The notes under the pieces are model-generated. The model saw nothing but the letters and a program-made list of their open reading frames with translations, did no database searches and was not told where the DNA came from. A DNA stretch of 54,712 nucleotides from the NCBI GenBank assembly GCA_003427395.1, contig BFEA01000333.1:864148-918859 (forward strand). Direction: 5' to 3'. The position numbers and the translations under genes were made by a program. How positions within the stretch are numbered: position 1 is the first letter of the stretch; every line of letters begins with the position of its first letter. Shown piece by piece: positions 22,255 through 33,281 of the stretch. The DNA is from Chara braunii (Eukaryota > Streptophyta > Charophyceae > Charales > Characeae).

Positions 22255-22965
22255 AATTTGGATTAAATTTAAAATAAAAAATAAAAAAAAGGAAGAAGGG
22301 GGGAGGATGCAAGGAGGGGCGTATTCGAGAAAAGAAAGCAGTTTTACCATGGCTAGCATCATTTTTCTCATGGAAAAAAAAAAAAAAAGGGCCATCAATT
22401 TTCAACATCTCTTAAGGATTGCTCTCAACTTGTGTTTGCCAAATCCAATTCACAATGGTAGGCTATATTTCAAAGTTCTTTGATGGCAAGAATGAATGAT
22501 CAGCAAGTCCCTAAGAATCACATGCTCTCCTTTTGCTGGACCAAGATCATTTCACTTTCATGTATGATTGCTATGTCACTCCCATTATTTGTATTTCGCA
22601 CGAAGCAAAGTCGAATGCCATAAATCATCTCTGCTCATTATTTTAACCACTATCCCATCCTTTTACATTAATACATATATATATATATATACATAAATAT
22701 ATAGAGAGCATTTTTTTTCGTGCACCCTGCTCTAAGCAATTCATTAATACCTCTGGATGACCCTCCACTTAATCACTACCTATATGAATAAGGCAAGACA
22801 CACGTTGTTTTTGCATGATCCCGCAACCATCTTCATGTTCACTCCATAGGATATGACAAATGCCTATAAACAACTACGACTCTACCCTTAGCATAAGCTT
22901 TCTCTTAAGTTTTGAATCTGTGATAATCAACATTTCTGAATAATTATCTCATTTCATGCATGGTG
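22255..22965. other. AT-rich region, no gene recognised
   Basis: Contains an A-run near 22373-22388, a (TA)n tract near 22675-22690 and CT-rich stretches. No supported ORF. Confidence 0.5.
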
Positions 22966-23254
22966 ATCAACCCCTCAATCATTTGCAAATTTATTATGTA
23001 CCAACTCACCTCTCTCACCTTGCCTTAAAAATCCTACCCTTAGTATAAGCCCTCATTTTCAGTATTCTGAATTTGCGGTCAACCATGATATTAAAAAAAA
23101 TAATAATAATAATGTACGATGATCACCTCTCAATCATTTGTAAATATTTTTGAACCCACTCACCTCTCTCACCTTGCCTTAAAAATCCTACCTTTAGTAT
23201 AAACCCTCATTTTCAGTATTCTGAATTTGCGGTCAACCATGATATTAAATATAT
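22966..23254. repeat. Tandem repeat, ~154-bp period, two copies
   Basis: Copies at about 22966-23100 and 23120-23254 share CACCTCTCTCACCTTGCC, AAAAATCCTACC.TTAGTATAA and TTTGCGGTCAACCATGATAT in order. The start of a third copy reappears at 24806-24860, after the two hAT-like elements. The array was probably continuous before those insertions. Confidence 0.8.
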
Positions 23255-23269
23255 ATATATATATATATA

Positions 23270-23931
23270 CAGGGTTGTCAGGCCAAACGTACGAAGGCCC
23301 CTAAGCTAACCCCTGAACGTTCGGGTGTTCGGGTGCCCGTACCGGATCCGAACCTAAAGGGGTCCGAACCCCGCAAAAAAACATTTTAGCACCTAAATAT
23401 TATTCTTGTTTTTTTATTTTGTTTTTGAGTTCTTCGTGATGTAAGGTATCTCCCTATTAATTTTGAAGCCATTCTGTTCAGCCCAAAATAAATTAAAAAA
23501 TCAGCAAAGATAGAGGTGTCAAAACTTGCTTACTCACTCACTAATTTGTTTTTTCTTTCTTTTCACTTTTTTTTTTTTTTTTTTTTTCGGAGCATGAAAA
23601 AAAATTATTATTTTTTGAAACTTTATTTGTAGATTCTCTATTATGTAAGATACACATATATACATTTTCATGGCATTTGTCACAGCCAAAAAAAAAAAAC
23701 AAATTGCCAAAGTTGGCGGTGTCAAAAATGTGCTCGCCCACTTAATAATTTCATTCTTGTTTTATTTTTTTTAATTATTATTATTATGATTTATTTTTAT
23801 TATTTGATTGTTATTCATATTTGATAAAGAATATAGATGTAAAGTTGAGAAAAATATTATTTTATTTATTCTTCTGCATAACATATATTTTTTCAGAGTT
23901 TTTTGTTTTTTCCTGAACGTCGACAACCCTG
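23270..23931. mobile_element. hAT-like non-autonomous element 1 (662 bp)
   Basis: Terminal inverted repeats CAGGGTTGTC ... GACAACCCTG, flanked on both sides by TATATATA, consistent with the 8-bp hAT target duplication. The duplication lies in a TA microsatellite, so by itself it is not diagnostic. Next to the left end is GC-rich CGTACG/CGTTCGGG sequence. The AT-rich interior holds an internal direct repeat about 201 bp apart (AAAGATAGAGGTGTCAAAAC and AAAGTTGGCGGTGTCAAAAA). No transposase ORF. It appears to be the reverse-oriented relative of the element at 23982-24749. Confidence 0.65.
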
Positions 23932-23981
23932 TATATATATATATATATACATATATACATATATACATATATACATATATT

Positions 23982-24747
23982 CAGGGTTGCCGGCGTTCGG
24001 AACGGGCCGAACGCCCGAACCCGAACGCCCGAACGTACGGGACCCCTTCGGAAGGCGTTCGGGCGTTCTGGCCTAACGCGGCTAAAAAAATAAAATAAAA
24101 AAATAAAATAAGTTTTTAAACAATTCCGAAAAAAACATATGTTATGGAAACAAATAAAGTAAACAACATTTGGCTGGGAAATACATCCAAATTCTTTACC
24201 AAATTTTAATTAAAAATCAAATACAGAAAATAAACACCATGATAAAAATTAAAAAAAATAAAAAGAGAATTAAAATGAGTGAGTGTGCCAGCACCTTTTC
24301 GACACCTCCATCTTTGCCGATTTTTAATTATTTTTTGGTATTGGCAAATGGCCGAAAAATTTACAAGTATGTAGTTTACATAATCAATAACTCATTAAAA
24401 AAAGTTCAAAAAATAACAAAATGTTTTAGGCCCCGAAATAAAGTGAAAACAAAACGTTAAAAGTGAAAAAAAACAAAATAGTGAGTGGGCGAGCACGTTT
24501 TGACAACCCCATCTTTGACAATTTTTAATGTCTTTTTGGCTTAGCATAATGGCTTCAAAATTTATAGGAGTATAGGTTACATCATAGAGAACTCACAAAA
24601 AAACATTCAGAAAAAAAAACTTATTTTTAGGCCCCCAAAAAAAATTTGGCGGGGCCGAACCTGGAGGTGTCCGGCCGGTTTAGCCCCCGAACGCGCGAAC
24701 GTTCGAGGGCCAGCCCGGAGGCCCCCGAACGTTCGGTAAGGTAACCC

Positions 24748-24749
<2 letters not shown>
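23982..24749. mobile_element. hAT-like non-autonomous element 2 (768 bp)
   Basis: Ends CAGGGTTGCC ... GGTAACCCTG, flanked by CATATATT on the left and CATATATA on the right, a 7/8 match to an 8-bp target duplication. Subterminal DNA is rich in CGAACG/CGTTCGGGCG palindromes at both ends. The interior has a direct repeat about 203 bp apart (GTGAGTGTGCCAGCACCTTT and GTGAGTGGGCGAGCACGTTT). No transposase is encoded. Both elements sit about 50 bp apart in the same TA-rich tract. Confidence 0.65.
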
Positions 24750-24783
<34 letters not shown>

Positions 24784-24859
24784 TATATAAATAATTCTCA
24801 TACAGGATGATCAATTCTCAATCGTTTGTAAATATTTATGAACCCACTCATCTTTCTCA

Positions 24860-25733
24860 TATTTTTCTTACAATCATCAAACTTAAAAAAAAAAAAAATC
24901 TTCAATAACAAGGGCACTAGAAAAATTGACGAAGGTTCCAATATGCATTAAAAAAAAAAAAAAAAAAAAAGGGAATTTTAACTTCATTTATTTGTTACCC
25001 TCACTCCTAGACTTTATGTCCGCTACGATAAACTACTTCCTTTTCATAAATAATCCTATGAATGATAAATATTTTCCCAAAATGACCCTGCACCTAGTAA
25101 TTTCAACACTACTCAGAATTTATGATCCTTCACTCATCTCACTTAAACATTATCTCACTTTGCTCTATTTATCCATTACCTCCTCATTACAGAATTACAC
25201 TACTTCTGAACAACCATTTTTTGCTTTTTGCATGTCCTTTCTCGTGCAACCCCTTCACGTCGCCCGACTTCGCCCCACCCTAAAATCTTTGGTTATTGAA
25301 TTTGTGCACTCCAATTCTTCACCCACATCGTCTTCTATCTCATCTTGCTTCAATGAGATATTTTTAGGAAAATGGATTTGACAGGACCAAAATCTTATCA
25401 CCACAACCAATTAAAAAATAAAAAAAATAAAAAAATACAGAAAAGAGGGAAGGAAGAAAGGAAAAAGGGTTTTTTTGAATCAAACTAAACATAGAATTTT
25501 TCAGTTCTCTTCTTTGAAATCGTTATTTTACACAGATGGACCCAATGTTTATTGCTTATCTCAATGCATCTGGTCCTCCGTCCCTCATCAAAGTTGAAGT
25601 CCTTGTTATCTCACAAATCTTTCCTCTTGTCTATGTCCCTGTTAAAGTCTGAAATTGTCTTAACCCAGGAATATCTCAACCCTAGCAGCTTCTCTTCACT
25701 GTTCGACCCCCACATTCCCCTACACAATACAAG
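24860..25733. other. AT-rich region, possible 5' part of the DIRS-like relic
   Basis: Contains A-runs near 24886-24898 and 24950-24970. The ORF at 24926-25381 (151 codons, Leu/Ser-rich after a Lys run) has no family I recognise. It may be the decayed start of the element that follows. Confidence 0.35.
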
Positions 25734-27234
25734 GTGAATTCTCTCACTGTGAAAATCAGACCATCACTACCTTCCGTCACTCCACCACCACTACCTCCAC
25801 CACCGCATCCTCTCCTGCTACCACCTCAACCTCAACTAACCCCCCATCCCCCAATCAACTCAGCCCAACTCCCCTTCACCTTCCCCACTGCACCACATTT
25901 TTCAACTCCCCCTCCTTCGGAAACTCCTCCGCGATCTTCTCTCAATCCCCAACTTTCCATCCCATCTTCCTCCCAAACACTCTCCATTGAGCAATTTGAG
26001 CAGCTAAAAACTCAGTTCCCTCAACAACAACAAGAAGCGAAGGCCACAACCGAAGCCTTCATGAAACAACTCACAAAGAAAGAGGAAGAAAATTAGGTAT
26101 CCAACAAACTCTACCATAAGTTCGCATCGGACCTATAGGAAATTAAAGCTCGAATAGAAGACAAGTCAACGCCTTCGTACGAGGAATTGCAAGTTTGGTG
26201 GAGGTTGTTTTCCGCTCCTGCCTGGCACTACCAAGTGGAAGCAGTCATCAGATTCTACACCGTCAACCTCAACTATCACCATTGGCCTTTCGGAAGGGCA
26301 ATGTCAAGCGATTGTTCTTCTCGACTCAATTCTTTGGCAAAGGATTGCATCAATCACATGATCCCCAGCGAAATAAAATTCATTATCAACAAGGCAAAAA
26401 AACAAGGAATTGAGGAAGCATTGTCAATCATCCGCTCGGAATATAACTACTGCCTCAGCATCGCAAGAAAAGACACTTCAAGGTAAGTCTTAGGGTCGAC
26501 GCCCAAAAATCATTCTCTCGCCGCGGACCGCTGAATAGGTTCACTCCATTTGCGTTTATGGGCTTATCATTCATCTCTTTATCTGCACGTCTTCCAAAAC
26601 TGATGGAGACTCGTCAAGCTACCGCAAGAAAGGGGACCATAGCAAGACGCAAGATTACAAGAAGATCACATTCAATAGGCAGTATGACGACACCTTGGAC
26701 AGAGGCTATGACGTCAGTCGCACTACAAAGTGTTATCACCATGACTTCGATTTCAAGCAATCTGACGTCACCAAGGCTTCCTCATCAGATCCTGGACGCA
26801 AAGCTGAATGACATGTCACCATTCCCGATTCCATCAATCTCCGACATTCTATCCAATCTCATTTCTCCACCATCCACCACTGATCTTCAACTCACTCTTT
26901 TTGCTCTTCAAAAACCCTCTTCTAAGCTCTGTAACCTAGATAGTTTCTTCGTGGCCTCAACTTCCTCCCCTTTCTCTAATTGGTCTCAGTTACTCTCAAC
27001 TTCTTCTAGAAGGTACTCACATCCGGTTCTGCAATGGATCCTCCATGGTGTTTAACTTCACTTTATCGAAACTAAGCATGTATTGGTAAAAAAAATAATA
27101 GAAGTTTGAAGAATGTTTGCCCAACTGCTCAATTTAAGAAAGTTCTCCAGTGTATCAAGCCTTCCCCCATCTTTATCCCTAATCACTCTCTTCTCCCTCA
27201 CCACTCAGACTTCATCACATCCTCAACCTCTTAA

Positions 27235-27816
27235 CTTCTATCCTCAGGAGCAATCGAACTTTCACCCTCACAAATTGTAAGTAATCTCATCTTCGCAACT
27301 GAAAGTTCCTCCAAAACTGGATTTATTTTGGATATCCACTTTGTCAACCTCTTCATCTCCTTTCCATAATTTCATTACGAATTCATTGATAGCATAGTGG
27401 CACCACTCTCTGGTACACAAAACCAAGATTTCTCATCCTGTTTTGATATAAAGAATGAATATTATCACATCCTAATACACCTTCGGCACATGCCATATCT
27501 AGCGTTCCAATGGAATAACGTCCAATATCAATTCATCACACTCTGCTTTGACATCTCCTCATCTTGCTGGATATTCACCACTGTTGTGCAAAAAATCATG
27601 GTCGAATTAAGACTTAGGCATGTTTTTGTCACTTCTTACATCGACGACTCAACACTTGCAAACCCCAATCTACCTATACTTATCTGGCAAACCTTTAATT
27701 ACGTCGTCCTGCTACACAATCTCTGCTTCTTCCTCAACATCCACAAGTGTGTCTTCCTCCTATCTCAATCTATTAACTTCTTAGTTTTACAAATGATTCT
27801 CACCACAAAAGGATAA
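27235..27816 (+). pseudogene. Reverse transcriptase remnant (DIRS-like)
   Basis: An early RT segment reads SGAIELSPSQIVSNLIF, then TGFILDIHFVN (the 'R.ILDLR.lN' region), followed by a stop. From 27397, DIKNEYYHILIH holds the first catalytic aspartate. FITLCFDISSS replaces the usual FxxLPFGLSSAP, and SYIDDS holds the catalytic YIDD pair. LNIHKCVFLL and INFLVLQM match the 'N..KS...P...FLG' block. The degenerate LPFG and FLG blocks and the stop show loss of function. Confidence 0.62.
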
Positions 27817-27818
27817 GA

Positions 27819-28436
27819 GTTCCAGACAGCAAGGCTGAGAAGATTCTCAACTTAATTTCATCAACCTATCTTTCCCCACCTTCCAGTCGGTTTCTTGTAG
27901 AACTCGTAGGAAAGTTAATAGCACTCTCAAGAGCCTTCTTACCTGCCCCTCTTTTCACCTCCACTCTCTATGACTCAATTACACCAGCCAACTACGACAC
28001 GTCTATACAATTTTTTGACGATCTCATCTTCGACCTACTTTGGTGGCTAAGCCACCTCCCTCATCTACCAAGTCGTCTTTGGACAATCAGAAAACCAACT
28101 TCCTTAATCTCAATAGATGCACCCGCTCTTCAAATCGGAGTAATAATACCCCCCTCTATACTCCCTCCTATCACCATCAATCAATGTGTGTTTGATGAAC
28201 TCATTCAAACTTCTTCAACCCATAGGGAACTCTTTGCTATTCTCGAAACTTTTCTCTTCCTCATAACAAACCACCCTAACCTTCTCATCTCGTCATTCAT
28301 TAGACTTCTTTCGGATAGTCAATCCTCTATTGCTCTTCTTTCGGATCTGCGCTCATCAGACCCTATCTTCAACCCTTGGTTGCGTAAAACCACTTCAATT
28401 CTTTTAAACAATGACACACTTCTCACCCCAGTTTGA
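27819..28436 (+). pseudogene. RNase H domain remnant (DIRS-like)
   Basis: An open frame lies one frame away from the RT. In order it shows VELVGKLIALSRAFLP (connection), LLWWLSHLP, ISIDAPALQIGVII (where active elements have tDAS..G.G), THRELFAIL (catalytic Glu region) and LLSDSQSS (catalytic Asp region). Order and spacing fit RT-RNase H of DIRS-type elements. It ends at a TGA at 28434-28436. Likely one frameshift separates it from the RT. Confidence 0.55.
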
Positions 28437-29523
28437 ATTCCTCCATGCCTGAACAGAATTGTTGATACCTTATCAAAAACCCAAGATAACACTGATTGTG
28501 GTATTACCAACGATGTTATCCATGATATATTTTCAATCATCGGCGCCCTTGTTATTGATCTCTTCACATCAAACTATCATCACACCTCCCTCCTCTTCAC
28601 CTCCAGAATCTGGTCTTCAAAATCTTCTTTTACCGATTCCCTCTCAATCGATTCGAATGACTTTTTATCCCATCCCTACAAATGACTTTTTCCTCCCACC
28701 TCTCTGCTTCACGACTCTCTCTCTCTCGCTCAACCCTCTCCCCCGCTACATTTATAACTCTCTCTCTCTTGCTCAACTCTCTCTCCCGCTACATTTACGA
28801 TTTTCTCTCTCTCGCTCAACCTTCTCCGCCGCTACATACTTACTCATTTTTCGTCATCTTCTAAAGCTAACTGGTTACCCCGCATCCTTTCACTCAATAC
28901 CATTATAAAATTCATCATTCCAAAATCAGAATATTCCTGCATTTCAAGTCCCTGGGTCCACTTTTGTTGTCCGAATCCTGCGTTAATAGGTATTTCCGCC
29001 ATTTTGTTCTAAACTTAGAACTCACCCTCAAATCATCAACCAAACCTATCATAACTTTCCCGCATCCACATTCTCCTTCTCCTCTACTCCACATTTCCAC
29101 CTGCGTCGCATCCCGTACCCATACCGCATGAAAGTTTCAACACTGTTTCATGTTCCTTGCCTCATCATCTCACCCAGGCTTCAACCTTCCTCTATTCCTG
29201 CTCGCAAAACCCAATCCGGAAGCTATGACCACTCTCACCTTCATACACCCCTGCTTCCCCAAACCATTTCTCCACTCACTTATTAAAAGCCCCCCCCCAC
29301 ACATGCATTTTCTTCTCTTCCAGTCCTGAATAAGTGTCTATTGCTAATATCCACACCTACATTCTCATATGACAAAATTAATTTCGAAAGAATCCCTAAA
29401 AATGTCTCCCCTTAAGTGTTTGGCTCTCTTAACCTAATAAGAAATTTTCCGCCATGTCTGTCCGTCTTTGTATATCCTGGTCGCACCTCACGTTTCGTTG
29501 TATCTATCTCTTTGTATTGCAAC
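28437..29523. other. No gene recognised; probable decayed 3' part of the DIRS-like element
   Basis: C/T-rich plus strand in the same style as the DIRS-like relic. A frame near 28865-29000 reads ANWLPRIL..WVHFCCPNPAL without a family match. A (C)9 run is at about 29291. I searched for the R..HxxR..Y pattern of tyrosine recombinases and found no convincing one. Confidence 0.35.
28711..28838. repeat. CT-rich tandem repeat, ~55-bp period, three units
   Basis: Units of CTCTCTCTC(G/T)(C/T)TCAAC.CTCTC.CCCGCTACATTTA repeat near 28711, 28758 and 28805. The third ends CGCCGCTACATAC. The overlapping Ser/Leu-rich ORFs are translations of this repeat. Confidence 0.75.
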
Positions 29524-29922
29524 TTCAACCCCTCTCCACAACGCTGCCAACTCTCCCACACAGATAAAAAAATATTGCAACATCATGATAAGTCTCCGCC
29601 TCTTGCACCCTCTTTAGAATCTTCACCTTATTTCGTATGTAGCCAAGAACTTTCCTTAATTTTTCCCACTCCAAAGGACGTGCAGACTCTTCAATAACAC
29701 CCCTACTTAGAGCATACTCACCTCAACCCCTCTCTACAACTTGAACGCTGCCAACTCTCCCACAGATAAAGAAACATTGCAGCATTACGATAAGCCTCCG
29801 CCTCTCGTCCCCTCTTTAGAATCTTCACCTTATTTCGTATGTAGCCAAGAACCATACTCAAATTTTCTCACTCCAAAGGACGTGTAAACTCCTCAATAAC
29901 ACCCCTACTTAGAGCATACTCT
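29524..29922. repeat. Tandem duplication, ~199-bp period
   Basis: Copies 29524-29722 and 29723-29922 share CAACCCCTCTC, CGCTGCCAACTCTCCCACA, CCTCTTTAGAATCTTCACC, TTATTTCGTATGTAGCCAAG and CACCCCTACTTAGAGCATAC in order. Substitutions and a few short indels separate them. Confidence 0.9.
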
Positions 29923-30420
29923 CTATACGCTTTCCTGAACGCCTTTACACGACTACTCTGACACGGATTTCTCAATCTTCCCGACCTAAGAGACGAAAAC
30001 TTCCACTCAAACAATTTATTACCGCATCTACAGTTCAAGGCAAACCATCGGCTCCCCTTCGCCATCTATCGTCCAACACCGACTCTCCATCTCCACCAAC
30101 CACTAACTACGCAGAAATGCTTAAACATCTGAATCATTACATGTCATGCAACTTCTTTCTACACCATTTCTTTCGAGTCACTCATTCAAACCAAGAAGAA
30201 GTTTCCTCATCCCATTTCGCCATCGCCTTCCTAGACCAAACTCTTCAATCAAACAGTTGCTCCACTCCAACCCTGATTGGTAACTTCTTGCTATCTCCGG
30301 TGTCGCTTGCCTCTGATGCCAACTTCCATCACTCATCCGCTCGTTCCACCACTCCCTGCAAGATGACAAGTCACGTGTGGATGATGGAAGGATTTGGAAC
30401 GGCATAGGAGGTGTGTGGGC

Positions 30421-31063
30421 CTGCGGCCCAACTCTACGACTCTCTTATGAGCAATCTGGCATCACCTGCTGCATGACAATTTACTATTTTATCTGGACCG
30501 GGTTTGAGCAGCAATTCTCCTGGAGCAGACCCCATGGTTGGTTACAACTCACACAGCCCTGGTTTTTCATCTTTTGAGACCCATGGTTCCAACGACGTGG
30601 GAATTGTCTTTTCTTTCCTGGGCATCACGACTACGGTTGATTTTCTTCATCTATAGTTGGCCAGTTTTTTTTTCATCTGTTATTCTATTTTTTTCAAGAT
30701 CTACGGCGGGTGCATCTACCGAGCAATATCATTGGCTCATCTCGAGGTACCATCGGGACTCACCCAGCAGGATGCGAATCCTCGGCAGTCCGACCTCCAC
30801 TATTTCCGGGAGCAGCAAGAGCATAAGTAACTGGCGCAGGACCGATCGCAGCAGACTGCGTCAACTCACGCTGCGCACTCTCCGGATTCCTTCCGCCAGC
30901 CGCTGCTCCCATCGCGTAGGCAAACCTGCACGTCACATCAACACAATCAACCAGCCGCTTTGAAGAGTGCTCTGCGGCCCAACTCAACGACTCTCTTCTG
31001 AGCAATCTAGCATCATCTACGGCATGACTATTTACTATTTTATCTGGACGGGGCCTGGGCAGT
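30421..31063. repeat. Direct repeat of ~88 bp, 551 bp apart
   Basis: CTGCGGCCCAACTC(T/A)ACGAC, then TGAGCAATCT.GCATCA, then GCATGAC.ATTTACTAT and TTTATCTGGACCGG-like sequence, starts at 30421 and again at 30972. The DNA between contains an open frame with a Gln-rich segment (DLHYFREQQEHK) of unknown origin. The ends do not look like LTRs. Confidence 0.7.
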
Positions 31064-31804
31064 GCGTTTTTCCTTCTTCTTTTTTCCGAAAGTCTATACA
31101 TTTTTTTTTTCTTCTTTTCTTTTCTTAGTAAACCCTGCCAAAAGGCCTGCTGGGGCACGGTTCCACTAGCACACGAGTCATGGCCAATTTGGACCTGTGC
31201 GGCACTGTAAGAAAAGGAAGAAAAGTAATTTTAAAGACTTAAAAAAAAAGAAAAATGGCGACGGTACATTTCCCAAGATGGGAAGAAGTCGGACTTTTGA
31301 AAGTGCAGCCGTCCCACTAACCCTCCCGTCTCCACCCTCTGCTCCCCACCCAGCCAANACCTAATCAGGACAGAGTGGTACGTGACTGTTGCAGTCTCGC
31401 ATACCANNTCGAGGGAGTCCCTTCGTGTGCCTGATGGGACTCCCTCCTCTGACGGTTGCCATGCTGAAGCGTGCATTTCGTATATTTTGAGAGAATCGAA
31501 GTACTGGATGGGGTTAACAATTGACCCGGAAAAAGAAGGGGGTCAAAATTATGCCCTTCGAGTACTTGATTTTTTTTAATCTTTTGAAGAGCTGCCATAA
31601 AACGAGTCTTTCTATTTTCTTTTCCCGCCTCTATCTTGGGAACTGGAAAGAAAAAGCACAAAAAAAAAAAAAAAAAAAACACCACTTCAGAATATAAATC
31701 CCTCGCAATCGGACGATGTCCCGCAGATGTCCCAAAGGTGTTTGTGGGACACGGTTTTCCTTACTCCTTTGCTAGTGGAACAGTGCCCCTGGGCAGTCCG
31801 GCAC
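31064..31804. other. No gene recognised; ambiguous bases
   Basis: Contains N at 31358 and 31407-31408, a short palindrome GAGGGAGTCCC...GGGACTCCCTC at about 31410-31450, and poly(T)/poly(A) runs. ORFs across it are low-complexity. Confidence 0.4.
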
Positions 31805-31967
31805 TCCGTTCTAGATTTCTTTTTCTCTTTTTTTTCTCTTTTTTTTCTCTTTTTTTTTAATTATTCCAATCCAAAGAGGGTGAGAACAGGGGCCCGGGAA
31901 TACACCCCACAAATACACCCCACAAATCAACCCGGTACATGGGAGAACGTGGTCCGTTCTAGATTTC
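31805..31967 (-). mobile_element. Short retroposed sequence with 15-bp target duplication
   Basis: TCCGTTCTAGATTTC occurs at 31805-31819 and exactly again at 31953-31967. Between them is a 133-bp insert that starts with T-runs (TTTTTCTC repeated) on the plus strand. It is therefore a minus-strand sequence with an A-rich tail of (A)8-9GAG units. Its body contains GTGGGGTGTATT twice in tandem. Long exact target duplications plus an A-rich 3' tail are the signature of LINE-mediated retroposition. The parent RNA is not recognised; it could be a SINE or a truncated transcript. Confidence 0.7.
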
Positions 31968-32232
31968 GTTAGTAATAAACAGCAGAATGTTTCGATACTG
32001 TATTTCTGGGAAGATGCAGTAGAAGAGAAAAAAAACAAAAGCCAAATGGCCAGCCGAGATCCATATGGCCCGCCCCCCAGTTTGCAACAGGAAAGAACTG
32101 TATCCCTCAAAAGGGAAACAATGGACGGCGCCCTATACTAAGTTGCAAGGAACATGACAAGATGACCTGCCCTACGACCGGTCTTAGGCCAGACCCTATT
32201 TTCTGCTGTCGGAGACCCCAAACGAACCCATC

Positions 32233-32344
32233 CTACCGTCTTCCCCGGAACATAACGCACCCTGAAAAGGAACGCATACAAGGTATGTTTCCGCCCAGAT
32301 ACAGGCAGAATGAGGGTGCGTTGTGCTGTGGGGGAAGACGGTAG
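32233..32344. mobile_element. GTCTTC foldback MITE, copy A1 (112 bp)
   Basis: Left end CTACCGTCTTCCCCGGAAC, right end GTGGGGGAAGACGGTAG; the arms pair over most of the element. The subterminal block AACGCACCCT/AGGGTGCGTT defines subfamily I, shared with the copy at 34196-34307. No target duplication is obvious. It lies about 0.9 kb upstream of the LEA gene. Confidence 0.7.
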
Positions 32345-32983
32345 CGAAGTCGTACTGCACGACCTTATCGAAAATAGAAAAAAAACTGAAACGACGAACG
32401 AAAATGGAACCCACCAACACAAGCGCACCCTCCTGGCTGCGAATTTCAGGGCCGGGCGCTAGGTCCCACTTGCACGAATTAATAAATACTGACCGGCGTG
32501 ACCGTAGATAGCAGGGATCAACGGCCGAAATCTCCTAATTTGCGTAAGTGGCACCTTGCCCCGGCTCTTGACTATTATCAATCACATGCGACAAATGCGT
32601 CTCTACCCTTCGGCCGGCCACTTTTGACTCCGTCAGGACTTGGTATTTTTGTCGTCTCAAAGACGTTGGAAATCGGGCGCGAGCGAGAGGAATGGCCGGT
32701 GCTTCTGATGCCGAGACCTCATCGAGCTTTGGGCGAAACATTATAAGCCATAGCACGACAGAAACGGGGGTCAAGAAGTCAAGAAGTCAAGAAGAAGAAG
32801 AAGGCTGTGAATCGAAGTCAGGGAAGTGAGTCGCGCTTTAAGAAAGGAAGCTCGTCGAATCGTCGACGCGCTTGCGAGTATCGACTGCGAAGCCTCAGCG
32901 ATTGAAGTCTCGCCGATGCGATTGGGGTGTGCGCCGACGGGTCTAACGTAAGCGGCAAGCGGACGTAGTTATACTCCAACCAT

Positions 32984-33080
32984 CCACGTGAACAGACGAG
33001 GAGGAGGACGAGGAGGAGGAGGAGAAGATTCGCTGGATGCACCAGGCACCTGGCAGTCCAACGTGGGCAGAAGACGACGT
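32984..33080 (+). promoter_or_regulatory. ABRE-like ACGTG motifs upstream of the LEA gene
   Basis: CCACGTG at 32984-32990 and ACGTGGGC at 33061-33068 have the ACGT core of abscisic-acid response elements; GACGTC-like sequence follows at 33074-33080. Plant Em genes are classically driven by such elements (established knowledge). Whether they act here is inference, and chance occurrence is possible. They lie 200-300 bp before the ATG. Confidence 0.35.
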
Positions 33081-33176
33081 CCTCACCGGGCGGACTGTGG
33101 GAGTTTTCAGTCGTTGTTTCCCACACACACACACTGTTTGCAGTCGGCGACTCACACACATACATACAGATACAAA

Positions 33177-33180
<4 letters not shown>

Positions 33181-33245
<65 letters not shown>
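33181..33245 (+). repeat. (GA)n microsatellite, about 32 units
   Basis: Uninterrupted GA dinucleotides ending 36 bp before the LEA start codon, so probably in its 5' leader. GA-rich leaders are common in plant genes and may affect expression. Confidence 0.95.
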
Positions 33246-33247
<2 letters not shown>

Positions 33248-33281
33248 GTGAAGTTGGTGCTTGGACGGAGAGCGAGTGAAT

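Larger units (their letters stand above)
25734..28436 (+). mobile_element. DIRS-like retrotransposon relic
   Basis: Broken ORFs run in gag-RT-RNase H order. 25734-26096 is a Pro-rich N-terminal segment ending in a Gln/Lys-rich stretch. 26187-26486 is a helical Gag-like segment (FIINKAKKQGIEEALSIIR). 27235-27816 is reverse transcriptase. 27819-28436 is RNase H. The RT reads FTTVVQKIMVELR before SYIDDS, resembling the FTK...LR...YIDD arrangement of DIRS/Ngaro elements more than the YEFxxMPFGLxNAP of Ty3. No tyrosine recombinase or methyltransferase was recognised downstream, and termini were not found, so assignment is provisional. At least three frame breaks show it is dead. Confidence 0.55.

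Noticed and set aside
28437-30405. Possible tyrosine recombinase or methyltransferase of the DIRS-like element
   Set aside because: I could not identify the R..HxxR..Y residues or an NPP-type motif in any frame; claiming it would be a guess.
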